Origin: Elusimicrobia bacterium GWA2_56_46
Lineage (GTDB): Bacteria; Elusimicrobiota; Elusimicrobia; Elusimicrobiales; UBA9959
Direction: 5' to 3'
DNA: 57,627 nt
Assembly (NCBI GenBank): GCA_001799575.1
Contig: MGTT01000017.1
Location: 3,735-61,361 of the forward strand
Below the pieces are notes generated by a model that saw nothing but the letters and a program-made list of their open reading frames with translations, made no database searches and was not told the DNA's origin. Each line of letters starts with the position of its first letter. Positions within the stretch are counted from its first letter, which is position 1. This document shows positions 32,790 through 43,639 of this stretch, piece by piece. Made by a program: the position numbers and the translations under genes.

Positions 32790-34235
32790 TCAGAATATAG
32801 CCGCGGCTTGGGCCAGGCGGAGGAGCGGGGCGGAGAAGATACCGAGGGCGGTTACGGCTAGGGCGAGCAGGATCAGGGCCAGGTTCATAGCCCTTGAGGG
32901 CCGCGCGTGCAGCGCTGTGTGCTCCTTTTCCATGTACATCGCCGTCAGTACGCGCAGATAGTAATACACCGATACGGCGCTCATCACCAGCGCTATCACC
33001 ACCAGCCAAACGCAGCCCGCCTTAAGCGCCGCCGTGAAAACGTAGAACTTGCCGAAAAACCCGGCCAGAGGCGGGATCCCCGCAAGCGAAAGAATAAAGA
33101 CGGCCATCGCCCCCGCCAGCCAGGGATGCCGCCCCGAAAACCCGTCCAGATCTTTAACCGTTATCCCGCGCTCGTCCTTTTCCACCGCCGCGATAACCGC
33201 GAAAGCGCCCATCGTGGCCAGAGCGTACACGGCGAGATAATACAGCACCGCTTTCAACCCCTCGCTCCCCCCGAAAAATCCGGCGGAGATATAGCCCGCG
33301 TGGGCGATGCTGGAGTAACCCAGCAGACGCTTAAGGTTCTGCTGGGGCAGAGCCATCAGGTTGCCGAGAACCATTGTTACGACCGCCAGCCCCCAGAAGA
33401 TCTCTCTGAACTGCGCGGAGCCCGCCGTCAGGACGTAGAGACGGTAAAGGATCAGGATCCCGCCGGCCTTAACGGCAGCGCCCATGAAGGCGGAGACGGG
33501 TGTGGGCGCGCCCTCGTAAACGTCGGGCACCCACATATGGAAAGGAACCAGGGCCGCTTTGAACGAGAAACCGGCTATCAGGAATATGAACCCCGTAGAT
33601 GTCAGGGGGTGTAAAGAGGGATGAGGGATGAGGGATGAGGGATGAGAGAACGGGAGGGCGGACTGTATGGCTTCAAAGTTGAGCGTGCCCAGAGTCCCGT
33701 AAACCAGCGCGATACCCATGACCAGCATACCGGTGCCCAGGGAGCCCAGCAGAAAATATTTATACCCCGCCTCGGCGCCCGCCGGACTGCGGTTGATGGC
33801 CGCGAGCGCGTAAAGGCAGACTGAAAGCAACTCCACGGCGATGAATACGGTCAGGAGTTCTCCGGCGGAAACCAGCAGCATGAGGCCTAAAGCGGCCAGC
33901 GCCAGCAGAAAGTAATATTCCCCCGCTCCCGGCAGCCCCCCGCGCGCGCGGAGCGAGAGCAGGACGGTGAAAGCCAGCGCCGTCAGGAAGAACGGCCACA
34001 GGTAATTGGTGAAAGGGCTTAAGGTCAGCGCTCCGCTGAACAGGGAAATGGAATCCGGGCCCGATGCCGGAAAAACGGCCAGCAGCGCCAGCGCGGCGCC
34101 CAGCACCGCCAGGCCGGGGCGGGCATCGTCCTTTCCGGCGATCATCGGGAGGAACAGGGCGGCCAGCGCAGCCGCCGTCAGGGTCAGAGGAACGGCCAGC
34201 GAGCGCATAAAATGTGACGCTGTTTCGGGATTCAT
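32790..34235 (-). CDS. nuoN: NADH-quinone oxidoreductase subunit N
   Basis: A 481-residue antiporter-like membrane subunit of complex I with about 14 hydrophobic segments. LVPFHMWVPDVYEGAPTPVSAFM and SIAHAGYISAGFF are characteristic; the lysine in FKAALVPFH is part of the proton path. A soluble loop shortly before it (near residues 197-209, HPSSLIPHPSLHP) is encoded by a heptamer repeat array and is probably an insertion. It overlaps nuoM by 4 nt and ends the operon; repeat R2 follows its stop. Confidence 0.96.
   Translation of the reverse strand: MNPETASHFMRSLAVPLTLTAAALAALFLPMIAGKDDARPGLAVLGAALALLAVFPASGPDSISLFSGALTLSPFTNYLWPFFLTALAFTVLLSLRARGGLPGAGEYYFLLALAALGLMLLVSAGELLTVFIAVELLSVCLYALAAINRSPAGAEAGYKYFLLGSLGTGMLVMGIALVYGTLGTLNFEAIQSALPFSHPSSLIPHPSLHPLTSTGFIFLIAGFSFKAALVPFHMWVPDVYEGAPTPVSAFMGAAVKAGGILILYRLYVLTAGSAQFREIFWGLAVVTMVLGNLMALPQQNLKRLLGYSSIAHAGYISAGFFGGSEGLKAVLYYLAVYALATMGAFAVIAAVEKDERGITVKDLDGFSGRHPWLAGAMAVFILSLAGIPPLAGFFGKFYVFTAALKAGCVWLVVIALVMSAVSVYYYLRVLTAMYMEKEHTALHARPSRAMNLALILLALAVTALGIFSAPLLRLAQAAAIF
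33616..33650. repeat. GAGGGAT heptamer array inside nuoN
   Basis: Four perfect GAGGGAT units and one GAGAGAA lie within the nuoN reading frame. On the coding strand the 7-bp period cycles through three frames, giving the His/Pro/Ser-rich loop SHPSSLIPHPSLHP. The same heptamer is intergenic at 6691-6718. Confidence 0.9.
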
Positions 34236-35788
34236 CGGCGCTCCTTGTTCGTGGCTTGAGGTTTGTGACTGCCGCGCTCTCCGGCTAGCGCGCTCTCCGG
34301 CTTTTGGACGGCGGTCACGTAGGTCCTAACCGCCGCGTCTATCTTTCTCAGGAAAGGCGCGGGATATATGCCGATCAAAATTATAAAGGCCAGCAGCGGC
34401 AGCATATACGCCCATTCCCTGGCGTTCAGATCCGGCAGGCGCTTATTTTCCTCATGCGTCACCGGGCCGAAGACCACGCGCTGGTACATCCCAAGCATAT
34501 AGACCGCGGAGAGTATCACGCCCGAGACCGCCGCCGCCGACAGCCACGGGTACGTCCTGAAAGAGCCGAAAAGCACAAGGAATTCCCCCACGAAACCGTT
34601 CAGCCCCGGCAGCCCTATGGAAGACAGCATGACGATCATGAAGACGGCCGAAAAACCGGGCATGGCTTTCGCCAGACCGCCATAATCCTCTATCATGCGG
34701 GTATGGCGCCTTTCGTACAGGATGCCCACTATAAGGAAGAGAGCGCCGGTGCTCAGGCCGTGGTTCACCATCTGCAAAACCGCGCCTGAAACCGCCGCGG
34801 GCTCAAAGGCCGCGATACCAAGTACGATCAGGCCCATGTGGGCCACGGAGGAATAGGCCACCATCTTTTTCATATCGGGCTGGCTCCACGCCACGAGCGA
34901 GCCATACACTACGCCTATAACCCCCAGCAGGGCCAGCCAGGGCGCGAAACTCTGCGCCGCCGCGGGGAACATCGGTACGGCGAAACGCAGGTAGCCGTAG
35001 ACGCCCATCTTCAGGAGCACGCCGGCCAGGATCACGCTGCCGGCCGTGGGGGCTTCGACATGGGCGTCCGGCAGCCAGGTATGGAAAGGGAAGAGCGGAA
35101 CCTTGATGGCGAACGCCAGGGCGAATGTCGCGCACAGCCAGAGCTGGGTCTTGAGCGGAAAAGCCGTTCCGCAGAAGTCCGCGAGGGCGAAAGAATAAGT
35201 CCCGAACTGGGCTTTGTGGGCGAGATAGACGAAAATTATAGCGGCCAGCATCAGCACGCTGCCCAGCATCGTGTAAATGAAGAATTTGAGCGCCGCGTAA
35301 ACGCGCCTGTGCCCGCCCCATACTCCGATAAGAAAATACATCGGTATAAGCATCGCTTCCCAGAAAACATAGAACAGGAAAACGTCCATGGCCGCGAACA
35401 CGCCCATCATACCGGTCTGTAGCGCCAGCAGAGAAGCGTAGAAAGCTTTCTGATGCTCCTGTATGGAGTTGAACGAGGCCAGGATAGCCAGCGGCGTGAG
35501 GAAAGCGGTGAGCATCAGCATAAGCAGGCTTATGCCGTCCACGCCCAGCCGGTAGTTTATCCCCCAGTCCGGCAGCCAGGGTTTATTGACCGCGAACTGC
35601 ATGGCGGCGTCGGCCGCGTCAAAGGCGAAGTAGAGGCGCAGCGAGAAGAGGAGCGCCGCCGCCGAAATTCCTAACGCCAGATTTTTTATCAGGCCGGTCT
35701 TTTCTTTGGGGACGAAAAGCAGGGCCAGCGCCCCCGCCAGCGGCAGCGTTATTATTATCGTCAATAGGTTCGCGTCAATAAATTGCAT
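34232..35788 (-). CDS. nuoM: NADH-quinone oxidoreductase subunit M
   Basis: A 518-residue antiporter-like subunit of the membrane arm. Characteristic segments are YVFWEAMLIPMYFLIGVWGG, containing the conserved glutamate, and FAIKVPLFPFHTWLPDAHVE, containing the conserved lysine, then VAYSSVAHMGLIVLGI. It is complete and contributes one proton-pumping channel. It overlaps nuoN by 4 nt and is separated from nuoL by 38 bp containing a heptamer array. Confidence 0.97.
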   Translation of the reverse strand: MQFIDANLLTIIITLPLAGALALLFVPKEKTGLIKNLALGISAAALLFSLRLYFAFDAADAAMQFAVNKPWLPDWGINYRLGVDGISLLMLMLTAFLTPLAILASFNSIQEHQKAFYASLLALQTGMMGVFAAMDVFLFYVFWEAMLIPMYFLIGVWGGHRRVYAALKFFIYTMLGSVLMLAAIIFVYLAHKAQFGTYSFALADFCGTAFPLKTQLWLCATFALAFAIKVPLFPFHTWLPDAHVEAPTAGSVILAGVLLKMGVYGYLRFAVPMFPAAAQSFAPWLALLGVIGVVYGSLVAWSQPDMKKMVAYSSVAHMGLIVLGIAAFEPAAVSGAVLQMVNHGLSTGALFLIVGILYERRHTRMIEDYGGLAKAMPGFSAVFMIVMLSSIGLPGLNGFVGEFLVLFGSFRTYPWLSAAAVSGVILSAVYMLGMYQRVVFGPVTHEENKRLPDLNAREWAYMLPLLAFIILIGIYPAPFLRKIDAAVRTYVTAVQKPESALAGERGSHKPQATNKERR

Positions 35789-35797
35789 ACTTAACTC

Positions 35798-35825
35798 CGC
35801 AATCTCAAATCTTAAATCTTGAATC
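35798..35825. repeat. GATTNNN heptamer array between nuoL and nuoM
   Basis: Four units (CGCAATC, TCAAATC, TTAAATC, TTGAATC) run to two bases from the nuoL stop. On the minus strand they read GATTCAA, GATTTAA, GATTTGA, GATTGCG, the same family as the rimP-nusA spacer. Confidence 0.85.
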
Positions 35826-35826
35826 G

Positions 35827-37719
<1,893 letters not shown>

Positions 37720-37727
37720 ATTAAAAC

Positions 37728-37748
37728 AGTGATCAGTGGTTAGTGGTC
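37728..37748. repeat. AGTGRTY heptamer array between nuoK and nuoL
   Basis: AGTGATC, AGTGGTT and AGTGGTC run head to tail nine bases upstream of nuoL. The rest of the spacer (37749-37798) contains an AGCGGCC/GGTGAAC-type degenerate continuation. Confidence 0.85.
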
Positions 37749-37798
37749 AGAATTAGAATACTTTCGGAACCGGTGCTGTTCACCGGCCGCTGCTCCCA

Positions 37799-38098
37799 TT
37801 ATCCTTTTAGGTTCCGTATCTCGTCTATATCCAGCGTCTTTAAATTGCGGGCCAGCAGGATGATCAGGGCCAGGCCGACGCCCGCTTCCGCCGCCGCCAC
37901 GGCGAAAATCATCAGAATGAAGATCTGGGGTTCGGGCGAGCCGCTGAGTTTCGCAAAAGCGGCCAGGGCCAGGTTGGCGGCGTTGAGCATCAGTTCCGCG
38001 AACATTAGCAGCACGATGGTGTTCTTGTGCGTAAGAAAACCCGCCGCCGCCAGCGCGAACAGGATAAAACTTAAAACCAGCAGATGTTCAAAAGGCAT
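37799..38098 (-). CDS. nuoK: NADH-quinone oxidoreductase subunit K
   Basis: A 99-residue three-helix membrane subunit of normal length. MFAELMLNAANLALAAF carries the conserved glutamate of helix 2 and AVAAAEAGVGLALIILL that of helix 3. The frame is open far upstream, but ATG 38098, five bases after the nuoJ stop, gives the canonical protein MPFEHLLVLS. Confidence 0.95.
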   Translation of the reverse strand: MPFEHLLVLSFILFALAAAGFLTHKNTIVLLMFAELMLNAANLALAAFAKLSGSPEPQIFILMIFAVAAAEAGVGLALIILLARNLKTLDIDEIRNLKG

Positions 38099-38103
38099 AA
38101 GGG

Positions 38104-38595
38104 TTAAATTTTCCTCTTTGCCGCCGCGACTGCGCCCACGATGCCGGCCAGTATCAGCAGGGACAGCAGTTCGAACTGAAAGGCGTAAGGGCCGAAAAGC
38201 AGGGCCGACAGGCGCTGAACGCTTTCCTGCGAGAAAGCTATGTCCAGGCGCGTTCTGAACGTCAGCGCTATCTGTATAAGTTCCGCCAGCAGGATGGCCG
38301 CGCCCGACAGCCCGGCCAGCCTCAGGAAAGTCGGCCGCTGCTGCTTTTCCCGCCCGGCGGCGAATGGCAGCGTGTTGATGGCGATGATGAAAAGCGACAT
38401 GATCGCGCCGGCGTAAATAATGACCTGCAGGAAAGCGATCAACTGGGCGCTCAAAAGTATATAGATCCCGGCGGTGGCTATCAGGACGGCCAGCATGGCC
38501 AGGGCCGCGCGCAGAGGCTCGGTCTGCGACAGCATCGCCAGGGTTCCGGCGGCCGCCAGGCCCCCCAGCGCGTATATAGCTATTTTGTGCATCAT
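38104..38595 (-). CDS. nuoJ: NADH-quinone oxidoreductase subunit J
   Basis: A 163-residue membrane subunit with five predicted helices. The motif LQVIIYAGAIMSLFIIAI is typical. Two ATG codons (38595 and 38592) give MMHKIAIYALGG; the long open frame upstream lies within nuoI and is spurious. It fits between nuoI and nuoK. Confidence 0.94.
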   Translation of the reverse strand: MMHKIAIYALGGLAAAGTLAMLSQTEPLRAALAMLAVLIATAGIYILLSAQLIAFLQVIIYAGAIMSLFIIAINTLPFAAGREKQQRPTFLRLAGLSGAAILLAELIQIALTFRTRLDIAFSQESVQRLSALLFGPYAFQFELLSLLILAGIVGAVAAAKRKI

Positions 38596-38609
38596 AAATT
38601 TTCCCGGCT

Positions 38610-39167
38610 CTACCCCCGCCCAATTCCTTTTCCGCCCTGGGCCAGTCTGTTTGCGGCGCCTTTCAGCGACGGTTCGCCGGGCAGATTCCTGAAAAGCTTT
38701 TCCCTGGTCAGATACATCTCTTCCCGTTTCAGGGCGCCGCCCGGGATCTCTTCGGTGTCCATGGCTATGGCGTCCTCGGGGCAGGCCTCGACGCACATGC
38801 CGCACACTACGCACCTGGCAAGATCCACGTCGAACACGGCGGGGTATTTTTCAACAGGATTCGCCTGATATTCCGCCGCCTCGATATGGATACAATTCGC
38901 CGGGCAGGCTGTGGCGCACAAAAAACAGGCCACGCATTTCGGCGAGCCGTCGGCCCGGACTTTGAGCCTGTGGCGGGTGCGGCGCTTTGCGGCGTATTCC
39001 AGCGGCCGCTTCACCTCGGGATACTGCACCGTGATCAGCCCTTTTGGATTAAAAAGGTTCCTGAAAAAATGTCCGGAAGTCACGAGGAAACCCTTGAAGA
39101 TCTCCCAGATGTAAAGGCGTTCAAGGAGGTTAAGGGGCCTGTTGTCGACCTTTTTTATCTCGATCAT
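38610..39167 (-). CDS. nuoI: NADH-quinone oxidoreductase subunit I
   Basis: A 185-residue peripheral-arm subunit with two [4Fe-4S] motifs, CVACFLCATACP (near residue 78) and CVVCGMCVEACPEDAI (near 118), which hold clusters N6a and N6b. The N-terminal amphipathic region (LLERLYIWEIFKGF) anchors to the membrane arm. It overlaps nuoH by 4 nt. The C-terminus is about 20 residues longer than minimal forms and Gly/Lys-rich. Confidence 0.96.
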   Translation of the reverse strand: MIEIKKVDNRPLNLLERLYIWEIFKGFLVTSGHFFRNLFNPKGLITVQYPEVKRPLEYAAKRRTRHRLKVRADGSPKCVACFLCATACPANCIHIEAAEYQANPVEKYPAVFDVDLARCVVCGMCVEACPEDAIAMDTEEIPGGALKREEMYLTREKLFRNLPGEPSLKGAANRLAQGGKGIGRG

Positions 39168-40285
39168 ATAAGCGTCAGCGCCAACCCGGTTATAAGAATA
39201 TTAAGAAGCGAGAGCGGCAGGATCCCCTGCCAGGCCAGTTTCATCACCTGGTCGAAACGGAAGCGGGGCACGGTCCAGCGGAGCGTCATCAGCGCCCAGC
39301 ACATGAACGCCGTCTTGGCGGCGAAAGCGCCCATCTGCGCCAGCGCCGTTAAATAGGGGTGCACGGGTAACGCTAAACCGCCGGGGAACAGGAAGCCGGC
39401 TTCCTCCAGGAACGGCACCTGCCAGCCGCCCAGGAAAAGCGTCACGGCCAGCATGGAGATAAGAATGATCTCGATGAATTCGGCGAACATGAAAACGGCG
39501 AAGCGCATGGAACTGTATTCCATGAAATAGCCGATGATCTCCGATTCTCCCTCCACCACGTCGAAAGGCGTGCGTTTGTTCTCCGCGATGGCGGCGGCCA
39601 GGAAAAGTATGAAAGCCGGAAACTGGTAGACCACCCCCCAGGCCGGGATGAAGCCGAAAAGAAGCTTCCCCTGTTCCCGGACTATCTGCTGGAGATCGGC
39701 GGTGCCGTAGATCATCAGCAGGCCGATCAGCGTCAGGCCGAGCACGACTTCGTAGGAGATCATCTGGGCCGCGCCGCGCAGGGCGCCGAGCAGGGCGAAA
39801 TTGGATTTTGACGACCAGCCGGCCAGAAAAGTCCCGTAGATGGCGAAGCCGGAAACCGCCAGCGCGTAGAGCAGCCCGAGCGGGAATCGGGCGATGACCA
39901 GTTCCACTCTGAGGCCCATGACGTCCACGTAATTGCCGAACGGTATCACGGCGAACGCGGCCAGCACCGGTACGAGCGTGAGGACGGGCGCCAGCGTGAA
40001 CAGGACTTTATCGGCCCGGGCCGGAACGAAATCCTCTTTCATCATCAGTTTTATGCCGTCGGCTATCGGATGGAACAGGCCCAGCAGCGTGAAACCGAAA
40101 ATAGAGGCGCGGTTGGGGCCGACGCGATCCTGCATCAGCGAGCTGAGTTTTCTTTCCACCCAGGTGAGAAAAGCCGTGAAGCCCATAACGGCGCCAAGCA
40201 GAAAGCCGATCTTCACCGCGGTTATCGCCGTAAACAGGAGAAGATCAAGGTTTAAAAGCGAAATAACGGGCTTAAATTTTTCCAT
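39164..40285 (-). CDS. nuoH: NADH-quinone oxidoreductase subunit H
   Basis: A 373-residue membrane subunit forming the quinone entry site. FLTWVERKLSSLMQDRVGPNRA, the acidic loop FDVVEGESEIIGYFMEYSSMRFA and ALRGAAQMISYEV are diagnostic. The start is ATG 40285 (MEKFKPVISLL). Codons upstream to 40372 would translate a palindromic repeat and nuoG sequence and are rejected. Confidence 0.96.
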   Translation of the reverse strand: MEKFKPVISLLNLDLLLFTAITAVKIGFLLGAVMGFTAFLTWVERKLSSLMQDRVGPNRASIFGFTLLGLFHPIADGIKLMMKEDFVPARADKVLFTLAPVLTLVPVLAAFAVIPFGNYVDVMGLRVELVIARFPLGLLYALAVSGFAIYGTFLAGWSSKSNFALLGALRGAAQMISYEVVLGLTLIGLLMIYGTADLQQIVREQGKLLFGFIPAWGVVYQFPAFILFLAAAIAENKRTPFDVVEGESEIIGYFMEYSSMRFAVFMFAEFIEIILISMLAVTLFLGGWQVPFLEEAGFLFPGGLALPVHPYLTALAQMGAFAAKTAFMCWALMTLRWTVPRFRFDQVMKLAWQGILPLSLLNILITGLALTLI

Positions 40286-40297
40286 AAGATAACTTCT

Positions 40298-40355
40298 GTC
40301 ATTCCCGCGTGCTTTTAGCGGCAATGGATCCCGGCTTACAGATCGCCGGGATGAC
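40298..40355. repeat. Dispersed palindromic repeat forming the nuoG 3' end
   Basis: GTCATTCCCGCG (40298-40309) and CGCCGGGATGAC (40344-40355) are imperfect inverted ends around TGGATCCCGGCTTACAGATC. This resembles a widespread bacterial palindrome class. It overlaps the end of nuoG, and its coding-strand translation (VIPAICKPGSIAAKSTRE) supplies the last 18 residues and stop codon. Confidence 0.8.
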
Positions 40356-41861
40356 GGATTTACCGAGTGCATATTCCGAAAGTTTGGCGCTCATCGCTTT
40401 CGTGTCTTCTATCTTTATCGGCGCGCCGGTATAGGACGAGATCTTGCTCAGAACCAGCCACAGTGGCTGCACGCCTTCGGGCGCGGCCACGGCGGCGGCG
40501 GTCTTCTGGATACGGCCCTTGTAGTTCACAAAATGCCCTTCGGTCTCGAAGTATGAAGCATAGGGCAGGACGCAGTCCGAATCAAAATCGAGGTCGCTCT
40601 TGGCCAGCGCCAGGATGACCGTCGGGATATTGGAGAGGTCGCGGAGTTTTTCCCGCAGGGAATTCAGCGCCCTGGCCTCGGCCACTATCAGTTTGATCCT
40701 GCCTGAATTTATCAGCCCGATCAGCGCGTTCTGATCCAGTCCGCCGTATCGCGCTCTTAAAAGTTTAAGTCCGTTGGCGTTGGGCGTCTGGTCTTTATTT
40801 ATCAGGATGCCGTCTTTCACGCCCTGTTCACAGGAAAAATCCAGGCAGAGGGCGCCTGTTTTTATGGAGCCTGAAGCCAGTTCCGCGATCGCAAGATTAT
40901 CTTCAAGGGATAAATAGGGAGAACCAAGCACGGCCACCGACTCCGGTCCGGCTCTGTGCGCGGCGTCATCTATCAGGTGCGCGGCTTGTCTTAGCGCGGG
41001 TTCCGGTTCCATACTGCCTTTTTTTATCCTGGCCTTGCTCAGGCGGTCTCCGGCCCGGAGAACTTTATAGGTCATCCGGCCGCGGTCGCACAGCCAGGTG
41101 TTTGTTTCGGGATTCGGTGCGGGCATAAGACGGTGTACTATGCCTTCGTTATGGTGTACCTCTATGTTACAGCCGGCCGCGCAGCCGGTGCAGATGCTGC
41201 CGGTCTTTTTAAGAAACCAGACGCGGGCTTTGAAGCGAAAATCCCTGGAAGTAAAAGCGCCCACCGGGCAGATGTCGGCGATATTAAGGGAATAATCGTT
41301 ATCCACGCCCTTTCCTTCTTTCATATCTATAAAGGAGGCGTCATTGCGTCCCGAAACCGTCAGTTCGCCGGTCCGGGTTACTTCATCGCAGAAACGAACG
41401 CAGCGGGTGCAGAGAATGCAGCGTTCATTGTCCAGTGTCAGATACTTGCCGGCGGCGCGGCGCTTGGAGCGGCGGATCTTGTCCCCGGGTGCGATCCGGC
41501 TTTTATGGAGACCGTGATCCATATAATAATCCTGCAGGAAGCATTCCCCCGCCTGGTCGCAGATGGGGCAGTCCACGGGATGGTTGATGAGCAGATATTC
41601 AAGCACGTCCCTGCGGGCCTTTTTGACGGCGGGCGTATCCGTGCGGACCGCCATGCCGTCGGCGATTTCGGTGGCGCAGGCTATCTGCAGCTTTGCCGTC
41701 TTTTCCACTTCCACCACGCACATACGGCAGGTGCCGGAAACGGGAAGCGAGGGATGGTAGCAGTAGCGCGGAATATAGACGCCCAGCGCCTGGGCCGCCT
41801 GGAGGATGGTGGCGCCTTTCGGCATCTCGATCGTTTTACCGTCAATGGTCAGTTTGGGCAT
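40299..41861 (-). CDS. nuoG: NADH-quinone oxidoreductase subunit G
   Basis: A 520-residue iron-sulfur subunit. The N-terminal ferredoxin domain has RYCYHPSLPVSGTCRMC and CATEIADG ([2Fe-2S]), then DCPICDQAGECFLQDY and CILCTRCVRFCDEV. The molybdopterin-like domain begins with the Cys-rich ICTGCAAGCNIEVHH, which may hold an extra cluster. It is shorter than the 900-residue enterobacterial form, as in many phyla. The extreme C-terminus derives from a palindromic repeat. Confidence 0.95.
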   Translation of the reverse strand: MPKLTIDGKTIEMPKGATILQAAQALGVYIPRYCYHPSLPVSGTCRMCVVEVEKTAKLQIACATEIADGMAVRTDTPAVKKARRDVLEYLLINHPVDCPICDQAGECFLQDYYMDHGLHKSRIAPGDKIRRSKRRAAGKYLTLDNERCILCTRCVRFCDEVTRTGELTVSGRNDASFIDMKEGKGVDNDYSLNIADICPVGAFTSRDFRFKARVWFLKKTGSICTGCAAGCNIEVHHNEGIVHRLMPAPNPETNTWLCDRGRMTYKVLRAGDRLSKARIKKGSMEPEPALRQAAHLIDDAAHRAGPESVAVLGSPYLSLEDNLAIAELASGSIKTGALCLDFSCEQGVKDGILINKDQTPNANGLKLLRARYGGLDQNALIGLINSGRIKLIVAEARALNSLREKLRDLSNIPTVILALAKSDLDFDSDCVLPYASYFETEGHFVNYKGRIQKTAAAVAAPEGVQPLWLVLSKISSYTGAPIKIEDTKAMSAKLSEYALGKSVIPAICKPGSIAAKSTRE

Positions 41862-41882
41862 TGCATTAAGTCGAACGGTTCT

Positions 41883-43121
41883 TTATGGCTTTCCTTTTGC
41901 GTGCGCTTCGAATTCCGGGCGGAACTTGGTTATAAAGCTCATCACCGGCATGGCCAGGGCGTCGCCGAGGGGACAGAGAGTCCGGGCCAGCATATTCTCG
42001 GCTATGGAGTAGACCAGATCCACGTCGGTTTCTCTGGCTTCCCCTTTTTCCATCTTCGCAAGGAGTTTCTCTATCCATCCGCCGCCCTCGCGGCAGGGCG
42101 TGCACTGGCCGCAGGATTCATGATGGTAGAATCCGGCCAGCACCAGCAGGGTTTCCACCATGCAGGCTTTGTCGTCGATAATAATGATGCCGCCCGAGCC
42201 CAGCATGGAGCCGGCCTGCTGAACCGATTCGTAATCCAGGTTCATTTTCAGCGCTTCCCCGGCGGTGAGCACCGGCACCGAGGAACCGCCCGGTATGACG
42301 GCTTTGAGGACGGAGCCTTCCAGCATGCCGCCGGCGTATTCTTCCAGGAATTTTTTGAACGGCATCCCCAGTTCTATTTCGTAGACGCCGGGTTTTTTTA
42401 CCGGCCCGCTTACGGAGAAAAGCTTGGTTCCGGCGCTCTTCCCGGCGCCAAGCCCGGCATACCAGTCTCCGCCTTTTTCTATAATGGCCGGCACCGAAGC
42501 CAGGGTCTCCACGTTGTTTATGACCGTGGGACAGCCGAAAAGTCCGACCACGGCGGGGAACGGAGGTTTCAGGCGCGGAAGTCCTCTCTTGCCCTCTATG
42601 GATTCCAGGAGCGCGGTTTCTTCGCCGCAGATGTAGGCGCCGGCTCCCCTGTGGGTTATAATTTCCAGGTCGAAGCCTGAATTTAAAATATTTTTTCCGA
42701 TAAATCCCCGTTGGGCCGCTTCCCGGACCGCGTTTTTCAGAAGTTCCGCTTCTTCGGCGAATTCCCCCCGGATATAGACGTAGCACTGTTTCGCGCCGAT
42801 GGCGTAAGAGGAGATCGTCAGGCCTTCCACAAGGAGATGCGGGTTTTTGCGCAGCAGTTCCCGATCCTTGAAAGTTCCGGGCTCGCTCTCGTCGGCGTTA
42901 CAGACAAGATATCTCGGTTTCGGATTGGTTTTTGGGATAAAAGACCATTTCAGCCCGGTGGGAAAGCCCGCGCCGCCGCGGCCGCGCAGATTGGATTTTT
43001 TAACTTCAGCGGTCACGTCTTCGGGCTTCATAGCGAAAGCTTTTTTAAGCGCCCGGTAGCCGCCCGCTTTTATGTAGGTTTCGATATCCGGCGCCGCAAC
43101 ATTTAGAAGTATCTTTTCCAT
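41883..43121 (-). CDS. nuoF: NADH-quinone oxidoreductase subunit F (NADH/FMN-binding)
   Basis: A 412-residue catalytic subunit that oxidises [19 protein letters not shown] and [14 protein letters not shown] bind NADH and [19 protein letters not shown] is conserved, and [12 protein letters not shown] with a later TLCPLGD holds cluster N3. The start is ATG 43121; an in-frame GTG at 43139 lies next to a heptamer array and is less likely. NuoF, E and G form the electron-input module, implying NADH as donor. Confidence 0.97.
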   Translation of the reverse strand: MEKILLNVAAPDIETYIKAGGYRALKKAFAMKPEDVTAEVKKSNLRGRGGAGFPTGLKWSFIPKTNPKPRYLVCNADESEPGTFKDRELLRKNPHLLVEGLTISSYAIGAKQCYVYIRGEFAEEAELLKNAVREAAQRGFIGKNILNSGFDLEIITHRGAGAYICGEETALLESIEGKRGLPRLKPPFPAVVGLFGCPTVINNVETLASVPAIIEKGGDWYAGLGAGKSAGTKLFSVSGPVKKPGVYEIELGMPFKKFLEEYAGGMLEGSVLKAVIPGGSSVPVLTAGEALKMNLDYESVQQAGSMLGSGGIIIIDDKACMVETLLVLAGFYHHESCGQCTPCREGGGWIEKLLAKMEKGEARETDVDLVYSIAENMLARTLCPLGDALAMPVMSFITKFRPEFEAHAKGKP

Positions 43122-43136
43122 CTTCAATATTCCCGT

Positions 43137-43150
43137 CACTAACCACTAAT
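43137..43150. repeat. AGTGRTY heptamer pair at the nuoE/nuoF junction
   Basis: CACTAAC and CACTAAT (minus strand ATTAGTG, GTTAGTG) lie end to end and contain the nuoE stop codon TAG. Confidence 0.65.
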
Positions 43151-43637
43151 CGCTATTGTTCTCGGCGCGCAGCTCCGCCAGAAGCCGGTCTGTTTTTTCC
43201 ACGGTCATGTTCTCGTGGTATGTTTCGTTCACCGCGATCACGGGGGCCGTCCCGCAGGAACCGAGGCATTCCACCGCGGACAGCGTAAACAGCCCGTCTT
43301 CGGTGGTTTCGCCTTCTTTTATATTCAGCTTATCTTCGAGATGACGCAGCATCCCGGCCGCTCCGGCGAAGTGGCAGGAGATATTGCGGCAGACCTGTAA
43401 GTGGAATCTGCCCATTGGAAGCCGGTTGAACATTGTGTAGAAAGTGACTACGCCTTTAACGCGGGCGTAGGGGATATTAAGGCGGGCGCCAAGGGCGTCC
43501 ATGGCTTCTTCCGGGATCCAGCCGGCTTCCTTCTGCATTTCATGCAGAGCCGGTATCAGCACCGCCTCTTTTTGCGGATAGATCTTCAGCAGTCTGTCTA
43601 TCTCCGCCAGCGTTCTTTCCGAGATCTTGTAAGCCAT
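43146..43637 (-). CDS. nuoE: NADH-quinone oxidoreductase subunit E
   Basis: A 163-residue thioredoxin-fold subunit carrying the [2Fe-2S] cluster N1a. The ligands are in VCRNISCHFAG and ECLGSCGTAP. The start ATG 43637 lies two bases past the nuoD stop, with AAAGGTG as ribosome-binding site within the end of nuoD. The stop codon lies in a heptamer repeat. Confidence 0.95.
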   Translation of the reverse strand: MAYKISERTLAEIDRLLKIYPQKEAVLIPALHEMQKEAGWIPEEAMDALGARLNIPYARVKGVVTFYTMFNRLPMGRFHLQVCRNISCHFAGAAGMLRHLEDKLNIKEGETTEDGLFTLSAVECLGSCGTAPVIAVNETYHENMTVEKTDRLLAELRAENNSD

Positions 43638-43639
43638 TG

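Noticed and set aside
40286-40372. N-terminal extension of NuoH
   Set aside because: It would translate the palindromic repeat and the end of nuoG in another frame; the NuoH family starts at MEKFKPV.
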